From Methylobacterium sp. E-065 (GTDB taxonomy: Bacteria > Pseudomonadota > Alphaproteobacteria > Rhizobiales > Beijerinckiaceae): 64,000 nucleotides of DNA. The notes under the pieces are model-generated. The model made no database searches. It was given only the letters and a program-made list of their open reading frames with translations, and had not been told where the DNA came from. Both the position numbers and the translations under genes were made by a program. Positions 19,191 through 27,788 of this stretch are shown here, one piece after another. The stretch is taken from NCBI RefSeq assembly GCF_022829605.1, contig NZ_JAKSYD010000112.1, positions 1 to 64,000 on the forward strand. The letters are read 5' to 3'. Every line of letters starts with the position of its first letter. The first letter of the stretch is position 1.

Positions 19191-19412
19191 ATGCTCTCTC
19201 TGAACGCCGAGACCGCCCGCCGCAGCCGCGCCTACCGCGCGTTCAAGCTCGATCGTGCCGGCCGCGTAGCCTCGGCCGAGATCGTTGCGGCCGAGGACGA
19301 TGGCCATGCGCGTCGACAGGTGCGTGCCATGGCGGAGCGCAGCACGATCGAACTCTGGGAGCGGACGCGGTTCCTCGGCCGCTTCGAGCCCGCCGGGCCG
19401 GGACGGAACTAG
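19191..19412 (+). CDS. Small conserved-looking protein of unknown function
   Basis: A 73-residue protein I do not recognise. A good ribosome-binding site (CTGGAGG) lies nine bases or so before the ATG, and codon use is like that of neighbouring genes. The sequence is basic and helical in appearance, with SRAYRAFKLDRAGRVASAEI, then an acidic patch AAEDDGHARRQ and ERSTIELWERTRFLGRFEP. No signal peptide or membrane segment is visible. A CtrA-like site lies directly upstream. Its TAG stop falls in the left end of a dispersed repeat. Confidence 0.6.
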   Translation: MLSLNAETARRSRAYRAFKLDRAGRVASAEIVAAEDDGHARRQVRAMAERSTIELWERTRFLGRFEPAGPGRN

Positions 19413-19514
19413 AGCCGTGCCCGATCGCACTGCGATCGCGACTGGCTCCAAACCCCTGTTGTGACGCGCTCTCTCGCGCTGAACCGATACCCACGGCGGC
19501 GGTGCACGCTTTAG
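19409..19514 (+). repeat. Dispersed two-hairpin element, copy B
   Basis: About 106 bp filling the gap between convergent genes. The outer arms GAGCC and GGCTC enclose CGATCGCA-C-TGCGATCG. It shares TTGTGACGCGCTCTCT with copies A and C. The CTAG at its left end contains the TAG of the plus-strand gene; the TTA at its right end is the stop (TAA) of the minus-strand transporter gene. Confidence 0.75.
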
Positions 19515-20815
19515 CGGCCCGCCGTCTCCGGCATTGCCAGCACGGCGAGGAAGCTGAGGACCGCCGCGACCCCCAGGTAGATCCCGACGAAGCCGATCCC
19601 GCCGATGTTGACAAGTTCCTGGGCGATGTAGGGCGCTCCGGAGGCGCCCAGGATTCCCGCTAGGTTGTAGGTGACCGAGGCGCCCGTGTAGCGGACCCGG
19701 GTCGGGAACAGTTCGGGCAGGACGGCGCCCATCGGGCCGAACACCCAACCCATGGACAGCAGCGCAAGGCACAGGAAGCCAAGGACCGGCGGCCATGTGC
19801 CGGTGCCGGCGGCATGGCCGAGCATCGGCCCCATCAGGAAGCCGAGCCCGAATACCGCGGCCATCCCGGAGAGCAGCACCGGCCGGCGGCCGAACCGGTC
19901 CGCGGCGGCGCCCGAGATCACGATGCCGAGCGCCATGAAGCAGACCGCGATGCACTCGAACAGCAGGAAGGTCGGCCGCGCGTAGCCGAGCGTGCCGGTG
20001 CCGTAGCCCAGCGCGAACACGGTCGAGAGGTAGAACACCGCGTAGACCGCCACCATGGCGAAGGTGCCCATGACGACCGCGCGCCCATGCTGCGTCAGCA
20101 TGGTGGCGAAGGGCACGCGCTCCGGCCGGGCCTGGCTCAGCGCAGCCTTGAAAGCCGGCGTCTCGGTGAGCTTCAGGCGGACATAGAGCCCGACGCCCAC
20201 GAGGGCTGCCGAAGCCAGGAACGGCAGGCGCCAGCCCCAGCTCTGGAAGCTCTCGGGCGTCAGGCCGAAGCTCAGCGCCAGGAAGCCGAGATTGGCCAGG
20301 ATGAATCCGACCGGCGCGCCGAGCTGCGGAAAGATCCCGTACCAGGCCCGCCGGCCGGGCGGCGCGTTCTCGACCGCCAACAGGGCCGCGCCGCCCCACT
20401 CGCCGCCGAACCCGATGCCCTGGCCGCAGCGCAGGATGCAGAGCGCCGCCGGTGCCCACCAGCCGGCGGTGGCGTAGCTCGGCAGGCAGCCGATCAGGAC
20501 CGTGGACAGCCCCATGATCAGGAGCGAGGCCACCAGGGTCGCCTTGCGGCCGACCCGGTCGCCGAAATGCCCGAACAGGGCTGCGCCCACCGGCCGGGCG
20601 ACGAACGCGATCGCGAAGGTCGCGAAGGCGCTCAGCTGCTGCACGCCGGGCGCCCCGGCCGGGAAGAAGACCGGGCCGATCACGAGCGCGGCGGCGGTGG
20701 CGTAGATGTAGAAATCGAAGAACTCGATCGCCGTGCCGACGAAGCTCGCGGCCAGGATGCGCCCGGCGCTGGGCGGGGTGGCGGTCGCGTCGGCGCTTTC
20801 GACGGTCTGTAGCAT
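19511..20815 (-). CDS. MHS-family MFS transporter (metabolite:proton symporter)
   Basis: A 434-residue inner-membrane carrier of the metabolite:H+ symporter branch of the MFS (relatives of ShiA, ProP and KgtP). Signature segments are GTAIEFFDFYIYATAAALVI in helix 1, the loop ALFGHFGDRVGRKATLVASL between helices 2 and 3, and LRCGQGIGFGGEWGGAALLA near helix 4-5. Twelve hydrophobic segments are visible. The substrate (an organic acid, osmolyte or similar) cannot be read from sequence. It is divergent from dnaN with a 214-base gap. Confidence 0.9.
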   Translation of the reverse strand: MLQTVESADATATPPSAGRILAASFVGTAIEFFDFYIYATAAALVIGPVFFPAGAPGVQQLSAFATFAIAFVARPVGAALFGHFGDRVGRKATLVASLLIMGLSTVLIGCLPSYATAGWWAPAALCILRCGQGIGFGGEWGGAALLAVENAPPGRRAWYGIFPQLGAPVGFILANLGFLALSFGLTPESFQSWGWRLPFLASAALVGVGLYVRLKLTETPAFKAALSQARPERVPFATMLTQHGRAVVMGTFAMVAVYAVFYLSTVFALGYGTGTLGYARPTFLLFECIAVCFMALGIVISGAAADRFGRRPVLLSGMAAVFGLGFLMGPMLGHAAGTGTWPPVLGFLCLALLSMGWVFGPMGAVLPELFPTRVRYTGASVTYNLAGILGASGAPYIAQELVNIGGIGFVGIYLGVAAVLSFLAVLAMPETAGR

Positions 20816-21029
20816 GGCGGCGTTGCGATTTATCTTGACGGCAAACAGGATTGCGGCGCTTTCGCACGGGGCGGCGCCCGCGGGAACCCCGAAAGCGCGT
20901 CCGGTGCAGGTCGCCTGTGCGATGCACCGGCGCCGGTCTTGCGTTCGCCGGCCCCCTTCGCCAAGCTAATCGGCCCTAATCCGCGCGGGACGCCGGCCGC
21001 CGCGCCGTCCCTACCAGTCGAGTTTTGCG

Positions 21030-22151
21030 ATGAGAGTCACTGTCGAGCGCGCGGCCCTACTCAGGTCGCTCGGCCACGTGCACCGGGTCGTCGAGCGCCG
21101 CAACACGATCCCGATCCTGTCGAACGTGCTGCTGCGCTCGGAAGGGTCCGGTCTCCAGCTGCGTGCGACCGACCTCGACATCGAGGTCACCGAGAGCGTG
21201 CCGGCGGATGTCGCCGATCCGGGCGCCACCACTGTCCCGGCGCACGTGATCTACGACATCGTGCGCAAGCTGCCCGACGGCGCGCAGGTCTCGCTGGAGA
21301 CCGGCGGTGAATCCGGCCAGATGACGATACGCTCCGGCCGCTCGCGCTTCGCGCTGGGCGCCTTGCCGGAGGGCGACTTCCCGGATCTGGCCGCCGGCGA
21401 GATGCCCCACGGCTTCGAGATCGCCAGCGCGGACCTCAAGCGCCTGATCGACAAGACGCAGTTCGCGATCTCCACCGAGGAGACACGCTACTACCTGAAC
21501 GGCATCTACCTGCACACGCTGGAGACCGAGAACGGCCCGGTGATGCGGGCGGTGGCAACCGACGGGCACCGGCTCGCGCGGGTCGAGATCTCCGCCCCCC
21601 AGGGCAGCGTCGGCATGCCGGGCGTGATCGTGCCCCGCAAGGCGGTGGCCGAGATCCAGAAGCTGCTCGACGACGGCGGCGATTCCGTCGCGGTCGATCT
21701 GTCGCCGGCCAAGATCCGCCTGCGCTTCGCGGGCGGCCTGACGCTGATCTCCAAGCTGATCGACGGCACCTTCCCGGATTACCAGCGGGTGATCCCGGCC
21801 AACAACGACAAGCGACTCATCGTCCAGCGCGACACCTTCGCCAAGGCGGTGGACCGCGTCTCCACGATCTCATCGGAGCGCGGGCGCGCCGTGAAGCTCG
21901 GCCTCGCCGAGGGCCGCCTCGCCCTCTCGGTGAACAACCCGGATTCCGGCAGCGCCACCGAAGAGCTTGACGTCGATTACGAGGCCGCCAGCCTCGATAT
22001 CGGCTTCAACGCCCGCTACCTGCTCGACATCACGGCGCAGCTTGAAGGCGACACCGCCCTGTTCAAGCTCGCCGACCCGGGCTCGCCGACCCTGATCCAG
22101 GACCGCGAGGGCGCCCCGGCGCTTTACGTGCTGATGCCGATGCGGGTGTAA
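21030..22151 (+). CDS. dnaN: DNA polymerase III beta sliding clamp
   Basis: The beta clamp is a ring-shaped dimer that tethers DNA polymerase III to DNA. The 373-residue protein begins MRVTVERAALLRSLGHVHRV and shows the three-domain clamp pattern: RRNTIPILSNVLLRSEGSGL in domain 1, QFAISTEETRYYLNGIYLHT and ATDGHRLARVE in domain 2, GTFPDYQRVIPANNDKRL in domain 3, and the ending ALYVLMPMRV. It is followed 10 bases later by parD and then parE and recF in the same orientation. dnaA is not in this window. Confidence 0.97.
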   Translation: MRVTVERAALLRSLGHVHRVVERRNTIPILSNVLLRSEGSGLQLRATDLDIEVTESVPADVADPGATTVPAHVIYDIVRKLPDGAQVSLETGGESGQMTIRSGRSRFALGALPEGDFPDLAAGEMPHGFEIASADLKRLIDKTQFAISTEETRYYLNGIYLHTLETENGPVMRAVATDGHRLARVEISAPQGSVGMPGVIVPRKAVAEIQKLLDDGGDSVAVDLSPAKIRLRFAGGLTLISKLIDGTFPDYQRVIPANNDKRLIVQRDTFAKAVDRVSTISSERGRAVKLGLAEGRLALSVNNPDSGSATEELDVDYEAASLDIGFNARYLLDITAQLEGDTALFKLADPGSPTLIQDREGAPALYVLMPMRV

Positions 22152-22161
22152 GCACGCTGCC

Positions 22162-22413
22162 ATGCCAAGAACCGTCGTCCTTGACCCAGTGCAGGAGGCT
22201 TCGCTCGATCGCCTGGTTGCGGCTGGCCGTTATGGCTCGTCCGAAGAGGCGATCGCCGCCGGTGTGGCGTTGCTGCTCCGGCATGAGGACCGCCTCGCGA
22301 CCCTCCATCAGTCTTGGCACGAGGGCGTCGAGAGTGGCGACTATCAACCCCTCGATGCCACGTTGGACGCTTTGGAAGCGCGCTACGGCGCCCTGGAAAA
22401 GGCCAGTCCTTGA
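22162..22413 (+). CDS. parD: ParD-like antitoxin
   Basis: An 83-residue protein resembling the ribbon-helix-helix antitoxins of the ParD/CopG type: MPRTVVLDPVQEASLDRLVA followed by SGRYGSSEEAIAAGV-like sequence (AAGRYGSSEEAIAAGVALLL), the pattern of ParD N-termini. The C-terminal part HQSWHEGVESGDYQPLDATL would wrap the toxin. Its TGA overlaps the TTG start of the downstream ParE-like toxin. It lies 10 bases after dnaN, so it may also be read from the dnaN promoter. Confidence 0.82.
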   Translation: MPRTVVLDPVQEASLDRLVAAGRYGSSEEAIAAGVALLLRHEDRLATLHQSWHEGVESGDYQPLDATLDALEARYGALEKASP

Positions 22414-22706
22414 CGCCTGTCGTGGTGTCGTGGCGAGTCCGGGCGAACCCGCGCGAGATTGGTGATTTCATCGCCGCCGAGAATCCATCCCGTGCCCGCA
22501 GCTTCGTCTCGGAGCTGCGCACCCGGTGTCAGGCCCTCGGCCGGCAGCCCATGATGGGAAGACCCGCGCCGGAGGTTGCGCCAGACGTCCGGATCCTCGT
22601 ATTCCGGTCTTTCCTCATCCTCCATCGCGTCTTCGACGACCGAATTTCGATCGATCGCGTCGTGCATTCAGCCCGTGATCGCTCCACCTTGCCATCCAAT
22701 GAGTGA
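22410..22706 (+). CDS. parE: ParE-like toxin of the RelE/ParE superfamily
   Basis: Toxins of this family inhibit DNA gyrase (ParE) or translation (RelE). I place the start at TTG 22410, which overlaps the parD stop as TTGA and gives a 98-residue protein MTPVVVSWRVRANPREIGDF. Typical ParE features are the N-terminal strand plus helix, ENPSRARSFVSELRTRCQAL, a Gly-Arg turn MMGRPAPEVAPDVRILVFRS and the strand FLILHRVFDDRISIDRVVHS. The end overlaps the recF start by eight bases. The exact start codon is uncertain because no ATG is available. Confidence 0.82.
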   Translation: MTPVVVSWRVRANPREIGDFIAAENPSRARSFVSELRTRCQALGRQPMMGRPAPEVAPDVRILVFRSFLILHRVFDDRISIDRVVHSARDRSTLPSNE

Positions 22707-23835
22707 CTCCGACACGGCCGGCAGCGCGCGCGTCACGCGCCTGATCGCCCGCGATTTCCGCAACCACGCCGATCTCGAACTGAACCCTGCTGCCCGCTTC
22801 GTCGCGCTGGTCGGGGAGAACGGGGCGGGCAAGACCAACCTGCTCGAAGCGCTCTCGCTGTTCGTGCCGGGCCGGGGCCTGCGCCGGGCCGAGTTCGCCA
22901 CCATGGCGCGTGCCGGGGGCCCAGGGGGCTTTGCCGTGTCCCTCACTCTGGACCGGGACGGGGCCGAGCACCGGCTCGGCACCGGCTTGGAGCCGCCGGG
23001 CCCGGACGGGCGCTCGAGCCGGCTCTGCCGGATCGACGGCGCCCCCGCATCTTCGCCCGTCGCGTTCTGCGAGTTCCTTCGGGTGGTCTGGCTGACGCCG
23101 GATCTCGACGGGCTGTTCCGCGGCGCGGCCGGCGACCGGCGCCGGTTCCTCGACCGTCTCGTGCTGGCGGTCGATGCCGGCCACGGGGCGCGGGTCTCCG
23201 CGATGGAGCGCGCCCTGCGCTCGCGCAACCGCCTGCTGGAGGACCGGCCCGACGACGACCGTTGGCTCGACGCGGTGGAGCGGGAGGTGGCCGAACTCGG
23301 CGTCGCCGTGGCTCTCGCCCGCCGGGAGACCGCGGAGCGCCTGGACCGGCTGATCGCCGAGACCCGGGACGACGCGCAGCCCTTCCCCTGGGCGTCGATC
23401 CGCCTGGAGGGCGACCTCGACGACCTCGTGGCGGTCTGGCCGGCCATCGAGGCGGAGGACCGCTTCCGCCTCGCCCTGCGCAACGGCCGCAACCGGGACC
23501 GCGCGGCTGGACGGACGTTGATGGGGCCGCAGACCAGCGACCTCGTGGTCCGCCACGGCCCCAAGGACGTGCCGGCGGGCACCGCCTCGACCGGTGAGCA
23601 GAAGGCCCTGCTGATCGGTCTTGTGCTGGCCCATGCGCGCTTGGTGCGTGCCATGAGCGGTATCGCCCCCGTGATCCTCCTCGACGAGGTGGCGGCGCAT
23701 CTCGATCCGCGCCGCCGCGCTGGCTTGTTCGAGGCGCTGGAGGCCCTGCCCGGTCAGGTCTGGATGACCGGCGCCGACCCAAGCGCCTTCGCGCAGGCCG
23801 GCGACCGGACCGAGGTGCTGCGGATCGGAGCCTGA
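22699..23835 (+). CDS. recF: DNA replication and repair protein RecF
   Basis: RecF is an SMC-like ATPase that, with RecO and RecR, loads RecA at gapped DNA. The start at ATG 22699 gives 378 residues beginning MSDSDTAGSARVTRLIARDF, matching the RecF N-terminus (rLxLxdFRNh); the open frame continues upstream inside parE but without family similarity. Walker A GENGAGKTN lies near residue 36; the signature STGEQKALLIGLVLAHARLV and Walker B PVILLDEVAAHLDPRRR are near the C-terminus. It overlaps parE by eight bases and converges on the chemoreceptor gene with a three-base gap. Confidence 0.95.
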   Translation: MSDSDTAGSARVTRLIARDFRNHADLELNPAARFVALVGENGAGKTNLLEALSLFVPGRGLRRAEFATMARAGGPGGFAVSLTLDRDGAEHRLGTGLEPPGPDGRSSRLCRIDGAPASSPVAFCEFLRVVWLTPDLDGLFRGAAGDRRRFLDRLVLAVDAGHGARVSAMERALRSRNRLLEDRPDDDRWLDAVEREVAELGVAVALARRETAERLDRLIAETRDDAQPFPWASIRLEGDLDDLVAVWPAIEAEDRFRLALRNGRNRDRAAGRTLMGPQTSDLVVRHGPKDVPAGTASTGEQKALLIGLVLAHARLVRAMSGIAPVILLDEVAAHLDPRRRAGLFEALEALPGQVWMTGADPSAFAQAGDRTEVLRIGA

Positions 23836-23838
23836 GCC

Positions 23839-25554
23839 TCAGGCCGCGCGGATCGTGCTTAGGAAGCGGGACACTTCCGCCCCGAGCTGTTCGGACTGCC
23901 GCGACAATTCGCTTGCCGCGCCGAGCACCTGCGTGGCGGCCGCGCCGGTCGCCTCGGACGCCTGCGCCACGCCCACGATGTTGCTGGTCACCTGATCCGT
24001 CCCGGTCGCCGCCTGGGAGACATTGCGGACGATCTCCTGGGTCGCCGCGCCCTGCTGCTCGACGGCCGCGGCGATGGTGGTGGCGACGTCGTTGATCTCC
24101 CGGATGCGTGCCGTGATGGTGTCGATGGCCGAGACCGCCTGCCCGGTGACCCCCTGGATCTGGCTGATCTGCTGGCTGATCTCCTCGGTGGCCTTGGCGG
24201 TCTGGCCGGCCAGTTCCTTCACCTCTGCCGCCACCACAGCGAAGCCGCGACCCGCCTCGCCAGCCCGCGCCGCCTCGATCGTGGCATTCAGCGCCAGCAG
24301 GTTCGTCTGCCCGGCGATGTTGGAGATCAACCCGACGACCTCGCCGATGCGCGTGGCCGCCTGCACAAGCGCCTTGACGAGGTGCTGGGTCTGGTCGGCC
24401 TCACCGACCGCATTCTGGGCGAGATCGGCCGAGCCAAGCACCTGCCGGCCGATCTCCTGCACCGAAGAGCCCAACTCCTCGGCGGCGGCCGCCACGGTCT
24501 GGACGTTGGTGGAGGCCTCCTCGGCCGCCGCCGCAACGGTCGTGGACTGGTTGGCGGTCTCGGTGGCGCTGGCCGTCATGCTCTGGGCGGTAGCCTGCAA
24601 CTCGGTGGCCGAGGACGAAACCATCCCGACGATGCCGCCCACCGCTCGCTCGAACCCGTCGGCCAGCTCCAGCATGGTGCGCCGGCGCTCCGCGAGCGCC
24701 GACTCGTCGGCGCGGCGCTTGACCTCGGCCTCCTCGGTGGCCTTGCGGGCGACCATGGTCTTGATGCCTTCCACGGCCTTCCCGACCGCCCCGATCTCGT
24801 CCCGGCGGGCGGCCTCGCGGATCTCGGCGTCGATCTCACCCTGCGCCATGCGCTGCAGGACCTTGACCAGGCGATCGAGCGGCCGTGTGATGCCCACCAT
24901 CGCGATGAACACCGCTGCCAATAGGCCGGCCAGCATCCCGAGGGCGCTGACGGTCATCAGGGTCTGACGGGTGGCGTTGGTCTGGTCGGTCAGGTCGTCC
25001 GAGCCCTTCAGCATGTAGGCGGTGATCGCATCGGCAAGTTCGTTGCCCTCGGCCAGCATACCTGTGAAGGTCGGATCGATCGCCGTATGGATCAGCGCGA
25101 TGGCCTGCTCGTTCTGGTTGCTGGTGCCGAGCCGGCGAACCTCGCTCACATCCTTGACGTAGCGCTCGATTCGGACCGTCATCGCGTCGATGCGCGGCGT
25201 GAAGGTCTGGGCATGCGCCCGCAGGTTGGGGAGCAGCGCCGTCACCTTCGGCAGGACGGCCTCGAAGCCCCGATTGGCGTCCTGCATCTGGCCCGGGTCC
25301 GTCTCCGCGATGACCCGATACACCCAATAGTTGAGTTCGACCATCAAACGGTTGAGCCGGCGCGCCTCGGCGACGGCCGCCGCCTCGTTGTTGATGAAGC
25401 GGCTGTATTCATCGTCAATTTTGGTCATGCGCGACTGGGCATACCAGACGCAGCTGCCGACAATCATACTAATCAGTGCGATGACTGCTGCTATCTTCGG
25501 CAGAATTTTGACGTTGGACAGGCGTAACACGGCTTTGGGCCTCCCGATCGACAT
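23839..25554 (-). CDS. Methyl-accepting chemotaxis protein
   Basis: A 571-residue transmembrane chemoreceptor that controls the CheA kinase. It has a first membrane helix at about 18-40, a periplasmic four-helix-bundle-like domain with LMVELNYWVYRVIAETDPGQ, a second membrane helix near 203-225 (LGMLAGLLAAVFIAMVGITR), a HAMP domain (PLDRLVKVLQRMAQGEIDAE) and a cytoplasmic hairpin. The signalling tip is canonical: ISNIAGQTNLLALNATIEAA then RAGEAGRGFAVVAAEVKELA. There is no NWETF-type tether for CheR at the C-terminus. The ligand is not identifiable. Confidence 0.93.
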   Translation of the reverse strand: MSIGRPKAVLRLSNVKILPKIAAVIALISMIVGSCVWYAQSRMTKIDDEYSRFINNEAAAVAEARRLNRLMVELNYWVYRVIAETDPGQMQDANRGFEAVLPKVTALLPNLRAHAQTFTPRIDAMTVRIERYVKDVSEVRRLGTSNQNEQAIALIHTAIDPTFTGMLAEGNELADAITAYMLKGSDDLTDQTNATRQTLMTVSALGMLAGLLAAVFIAMVGITRPLDRLVKVLQRMAQGEIDAEIREAARRDEIGAVGKAVEGIKTMVARKATEEAEVKRRADESALAERRRTMLELADGFERAVGGIVGMVSSSATELQATAQSMTASATETANQSTTVAAAAEEASTNVQTVAAAAEELGSSVQEIGRQVLGSADLAQNAVGEADQTQHLVKALVQAATRIGEVVGLISNIAGQTNLLALNATIEAARAGEAGRGFAVVAAEVKELAGQTAKATEEISQQISQIQGVTGQAVSAIDTITARIREINDVATTIAAAVEQQGAATQEIVRNVSQAATGTDQVTSNIVGVAQASEATGAAATQVLGAASELSRQSEQLGAEVSRFLSTIRAA

Positions 25555-25967
25555 CGATGGCAGACGAGTGCAGGGCTGCGGCGTCGATTTCTGGATTGCT
25601 AGTAAAATGGTTTTAACAAATGGTTCTTGTCAAGGGATGATCTGCAAGCTTCGATTTGGTTCATTGTTGCGTGGCGCAACATAACTTATTGCAGCGATCG
25701 AATATGAAGACCTATGAATTAAATATTTGATTTGGAATGATCTAGTGCCCGGTATTGCGTCTTCAGCTCATATATTTGGGTTCGTGTGCTTGAATGTATA
25801 CCATCGGAAAATATCTTCGCCGTTGCACCCGGCGTTTCGCGACCATGGCAAGCGCTGCGGGCGACCGAACGACACCTCTGGGGCGTGCCGACCTTTTCTG
25901 CGGACGCCGGGGCGCCACATAGAGGTTCGGCACGCAGCAAGCGCGTGCGCTCGGAACTTTCTAACGC
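25555..25967. other. Intergenic region with an AT-rich pocket
   Basis: A 413-base divergent gap between the chemoreceptor and the glyoxalase-like gene. Bases of roughly 25600-25810 are clearly AT-richer than the surroundings. A perfect inverted repeat GTTGCG-TGG-CGCAAC is at 25666-25680. No supported gene. Confidence 0.55.
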
Positions 25968-26363
25968 ATGTCCAAGCCCGTCCACGCCATGATCCGCGTC
26001 CTCGAAGAGGATCGCGCACGCGACTACTATGCCCGCGCCTTCGGGCTCGAAGTGTCCGACCGCTTCGACTTCCCGGATTTCACCCTGATCTACCTGCGCG
26101 CCCCTGCCTCGCCGTTCGAGCTGGAGCTCACGGTCAACAAGGGGCGGGACAGGCCCTACGACCTCGGCGACGGCTACGGCCACATCGCCTTCGTGATCGA
26201 CGACGTCGAGGCTGAGCACGCGCGGCACAAGCGCGAGGGCTTCACGGCCACCGATCTGAAGACGCTCAAGCACGGCGAGGACGTGCTGGCGCGGTTCTTC
26301 TTCGCGACCGATCCGGACGGGTACAAGATCGAGGTCATCCAGCGCGGCGGGCGCTTCGCCTGA
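25968..26363 (+). CDS. VOC-family protein, glyoxalase I-like
   Basis: Glyoxalase I converts the glutathione-methylglyoxal hemithioacetal to S-lactoylglutathione. The 131-residue protein has the paired beta-alpha-beta-beta-beta fold of the vicinal oxygen chelate family: HAMIRVLEEDRARDYYARAF in module 1 and GYGHIAFVIDDVEAEHARHK in module 2. Possible metal ligands are His6, Glu53, His72 and Glu122, at nearly the same positions as in E. coli GloA. The ending FFFATDPDGYKIEVIQRG is typical. A related role on another substrate cannot be excluded. Confidence 0.82.
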   Translation: MSKPVHAMIRVLEEDRARDYYARAFGLEVSDRFDFPDFTLIYLRAPASPFELELTVNKGRDRPYDLGDGYGHIAFVIDDVEAEHARHKREGFTATDLKTLKHGEDVLARFFFATDPDGYKIEVIQRGGRFA

Positions 26364-26410
26364 CCGCATCAGACCGACCGAACCCGTCGCGGAATACACA
26401 GCCGAGATCC

Positions 26411-27010
26411 ATGCCGAACAACACCCGACACGAGACCCGTATCGTCTGCATCCGCCACGGACAGTCGACCTTCAACGCCGCCCACAAGCATGGGGGCGGC
26501 GACCCCGGCCTCCTGGACGCACGGCTGACCGAGATGGGTCAGGCCCAGGCCCGGGCCGCCCGGGATCGGCTGCGGGCGATCCCGTTCGAGCTCGTGGTGG
26601 TTTCGCCGCTCACCCGGGCGATCGAGACCGCGGCGATCCTGTTCGGCGACCATCCGAGCCAGCCGCGCGTGCTGGTCGAGGTGCTGCACCGGGAATGCCA
26701 GGAGAGCAGCTGCGATGTCGGGCGGGCGGCCTCCGAGATCGCGGCCGAGTTCCCGCATCTCGATGTCGGGCATCTCCCGGAGGTGTGGTGGCACGCCGAG
26801 CCGGGCTGTGAGGTCGGCGGCTATCCGGTCGAGCCGCGCCCCCTGTTCGACGCCCGGGTGGCGGCGTTCCGGGAGTGGCTGCGGGAGCGGCCCGAGCGGA
26901 CCATCGCGGTCGTCGGGCACGGCACGTTCTTCTACCACCTCACCGGCACGTTCCTGGAGAACTGTGCCACCATCGAGCTGGACCTGGACGCCGCGCCGGC
27001 CGCGGCCTGA
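26411..27010 (+). CDS. Histidine phosphatase (phosphoglycerate mutase-like) family protein
   Basis: A 199-residue cytoplasmic enzyme of the histidine phosphatase superfamily. The catalytic RHG is at residues 15-17 in RIVCIRHGQSTFN; further markers are LTEMGQAQARAARDRL, VVSPLTRAIETAAILF and the second active-site His in TIAVVGHGTFFYHLTGTF. The length suits a small-molecule or phosphoprotein phosphatase rather than a glycolytic mutase. It lies 47 bases after the glyoxalase-like gene. Substrate unknown. Confidence 0.85.
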   Translation: MPNNTRHETRIVCIRHGQSTFNAAHKHGGGDPGLLDARLTEMGQAQARAARDRLRAIPFELVVVSPLTRAIETAAILFGDHPSQPRVLVEVLHRECQESSCDVGRAASEIAAEFPHLDVGHLPEVWWHAEPGCEVGGYPVEPRPLFDARVAAFREWLRERPERTIAVVGHGTFFYHLTGTFLENCATIELDLDAAPAAA

Positions 27011-27727
27011 TCAAGCCAGTGCGCGCGCGCGCGCCGCATCCAGCCGCTCCCGGGCGCCCGCGAGGGCGATCTCGGGCGCCTGCCGGCCGATCGCCAGGGC
27101 CATGTCGAGGATCGCGCAGGCCTCGGTCCAGGTGCCGATGACGAAGGGCGCCGCGCCTTCGGCGACCTCGGCGGCGCAGCGCGCATCCTCCCCGGCCCGT
27201 TGCGCGGCCGTGGCGGTGCGGGCGACGGCTGCCGTCAGCGCGCCCTCGCGCCAGCGCCGCGCCCGGGACGCCGCCTGCGAGAGTGCCCCACCCCGCCACG
27301 CGGCCGAGCGCGCCGCCGCGAACGCCGTCGGCCAATCCGGTGCCCCGGCGCAGGCCTCGGCATCCTCCGCCATCGCGGCCAGGGTGCAGAGCGGCGCGAG
27401 GATGCGCCGGACGCTTTCGAGCGCCAGCCGCCGGGTCCGCGCGGCTTCGATCTCCGGTGTGTCGGCGCTGCCGGACAGGCGCAGTACGAAGGCCAGGAGC
27501 TGCGTCCGCACGACGTCCGGCATGGCGTCGTTGAGCCCGAGGGCGTAGGCGGCGATCGGCCGCGAGAAGCAGGGCGGGCAATCCGTGCTGGAGCGGATCG
27601 CCCGGTAGGGCAGACCCGCGGCCACCATCGCCGCTTCGTTGATGCAGGTTCCGCCGTCAGGGCCGGGGAAGGGATGCGATCCGGCAAGCAGGCGCCAGTT
27701 CAGGATCGTCTCGAAGTCGGGATGCAT
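27011..27727 (-). CDS. Protein of unknown function with CPPC motif
   Basis: I do not recognise this family. ATG 27727 gives 238 residues beginning MHPDFETILNWRLLAGSHPF; the open frame runs further upstream through the neighbouring transporter, without support. The N-terminal third is the most ordered, with GPDGGTCINEAAMVAAGLPY and RSSTDCPPCFSRPIAAYALG: three Cys including a CPPC pair that could bind a metal or form a disulfide. The rest is Ala/Arg-rich and helical. No signal peptide. Its end abuts the histidine phosphatase gene with no gap (convergent). Confidence 0.6.
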   Translation of the reverse strand: MHPDFETILNWRLLAGSHPFPGPDGGTCINEAAMVAAGLPYRAIRSSTDCPPCFSRPIAAYALGLNDAMPDVVRTQLLAFVLRLSGSADTPEIEAARTRRLALESVRRILAPLCTLAAMAEDAEACAGAPDWPTAFAAARSAAWRGGALSQAASRARRWREGALTAAVARTATAAQRAGEDARCAAEVAEGAAPFVIGTWTEACAILDMALAIGRQAPEIALAGARERLDAARARALA

Positions 27728-27788
27728 CGGCGCGCTCTCCGTCTCGGGCACGCAGCGTGGCACGCCGCGAGCCGGATGGCGAGGCCCC

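Noticed and set aside
21030-23835. dnaN-recF region as a chromosomal replication origin
   Set aside because: dnaA is absent, and no DnaA-box cluster or AT-rich unwinding region is seen beside dnaN.
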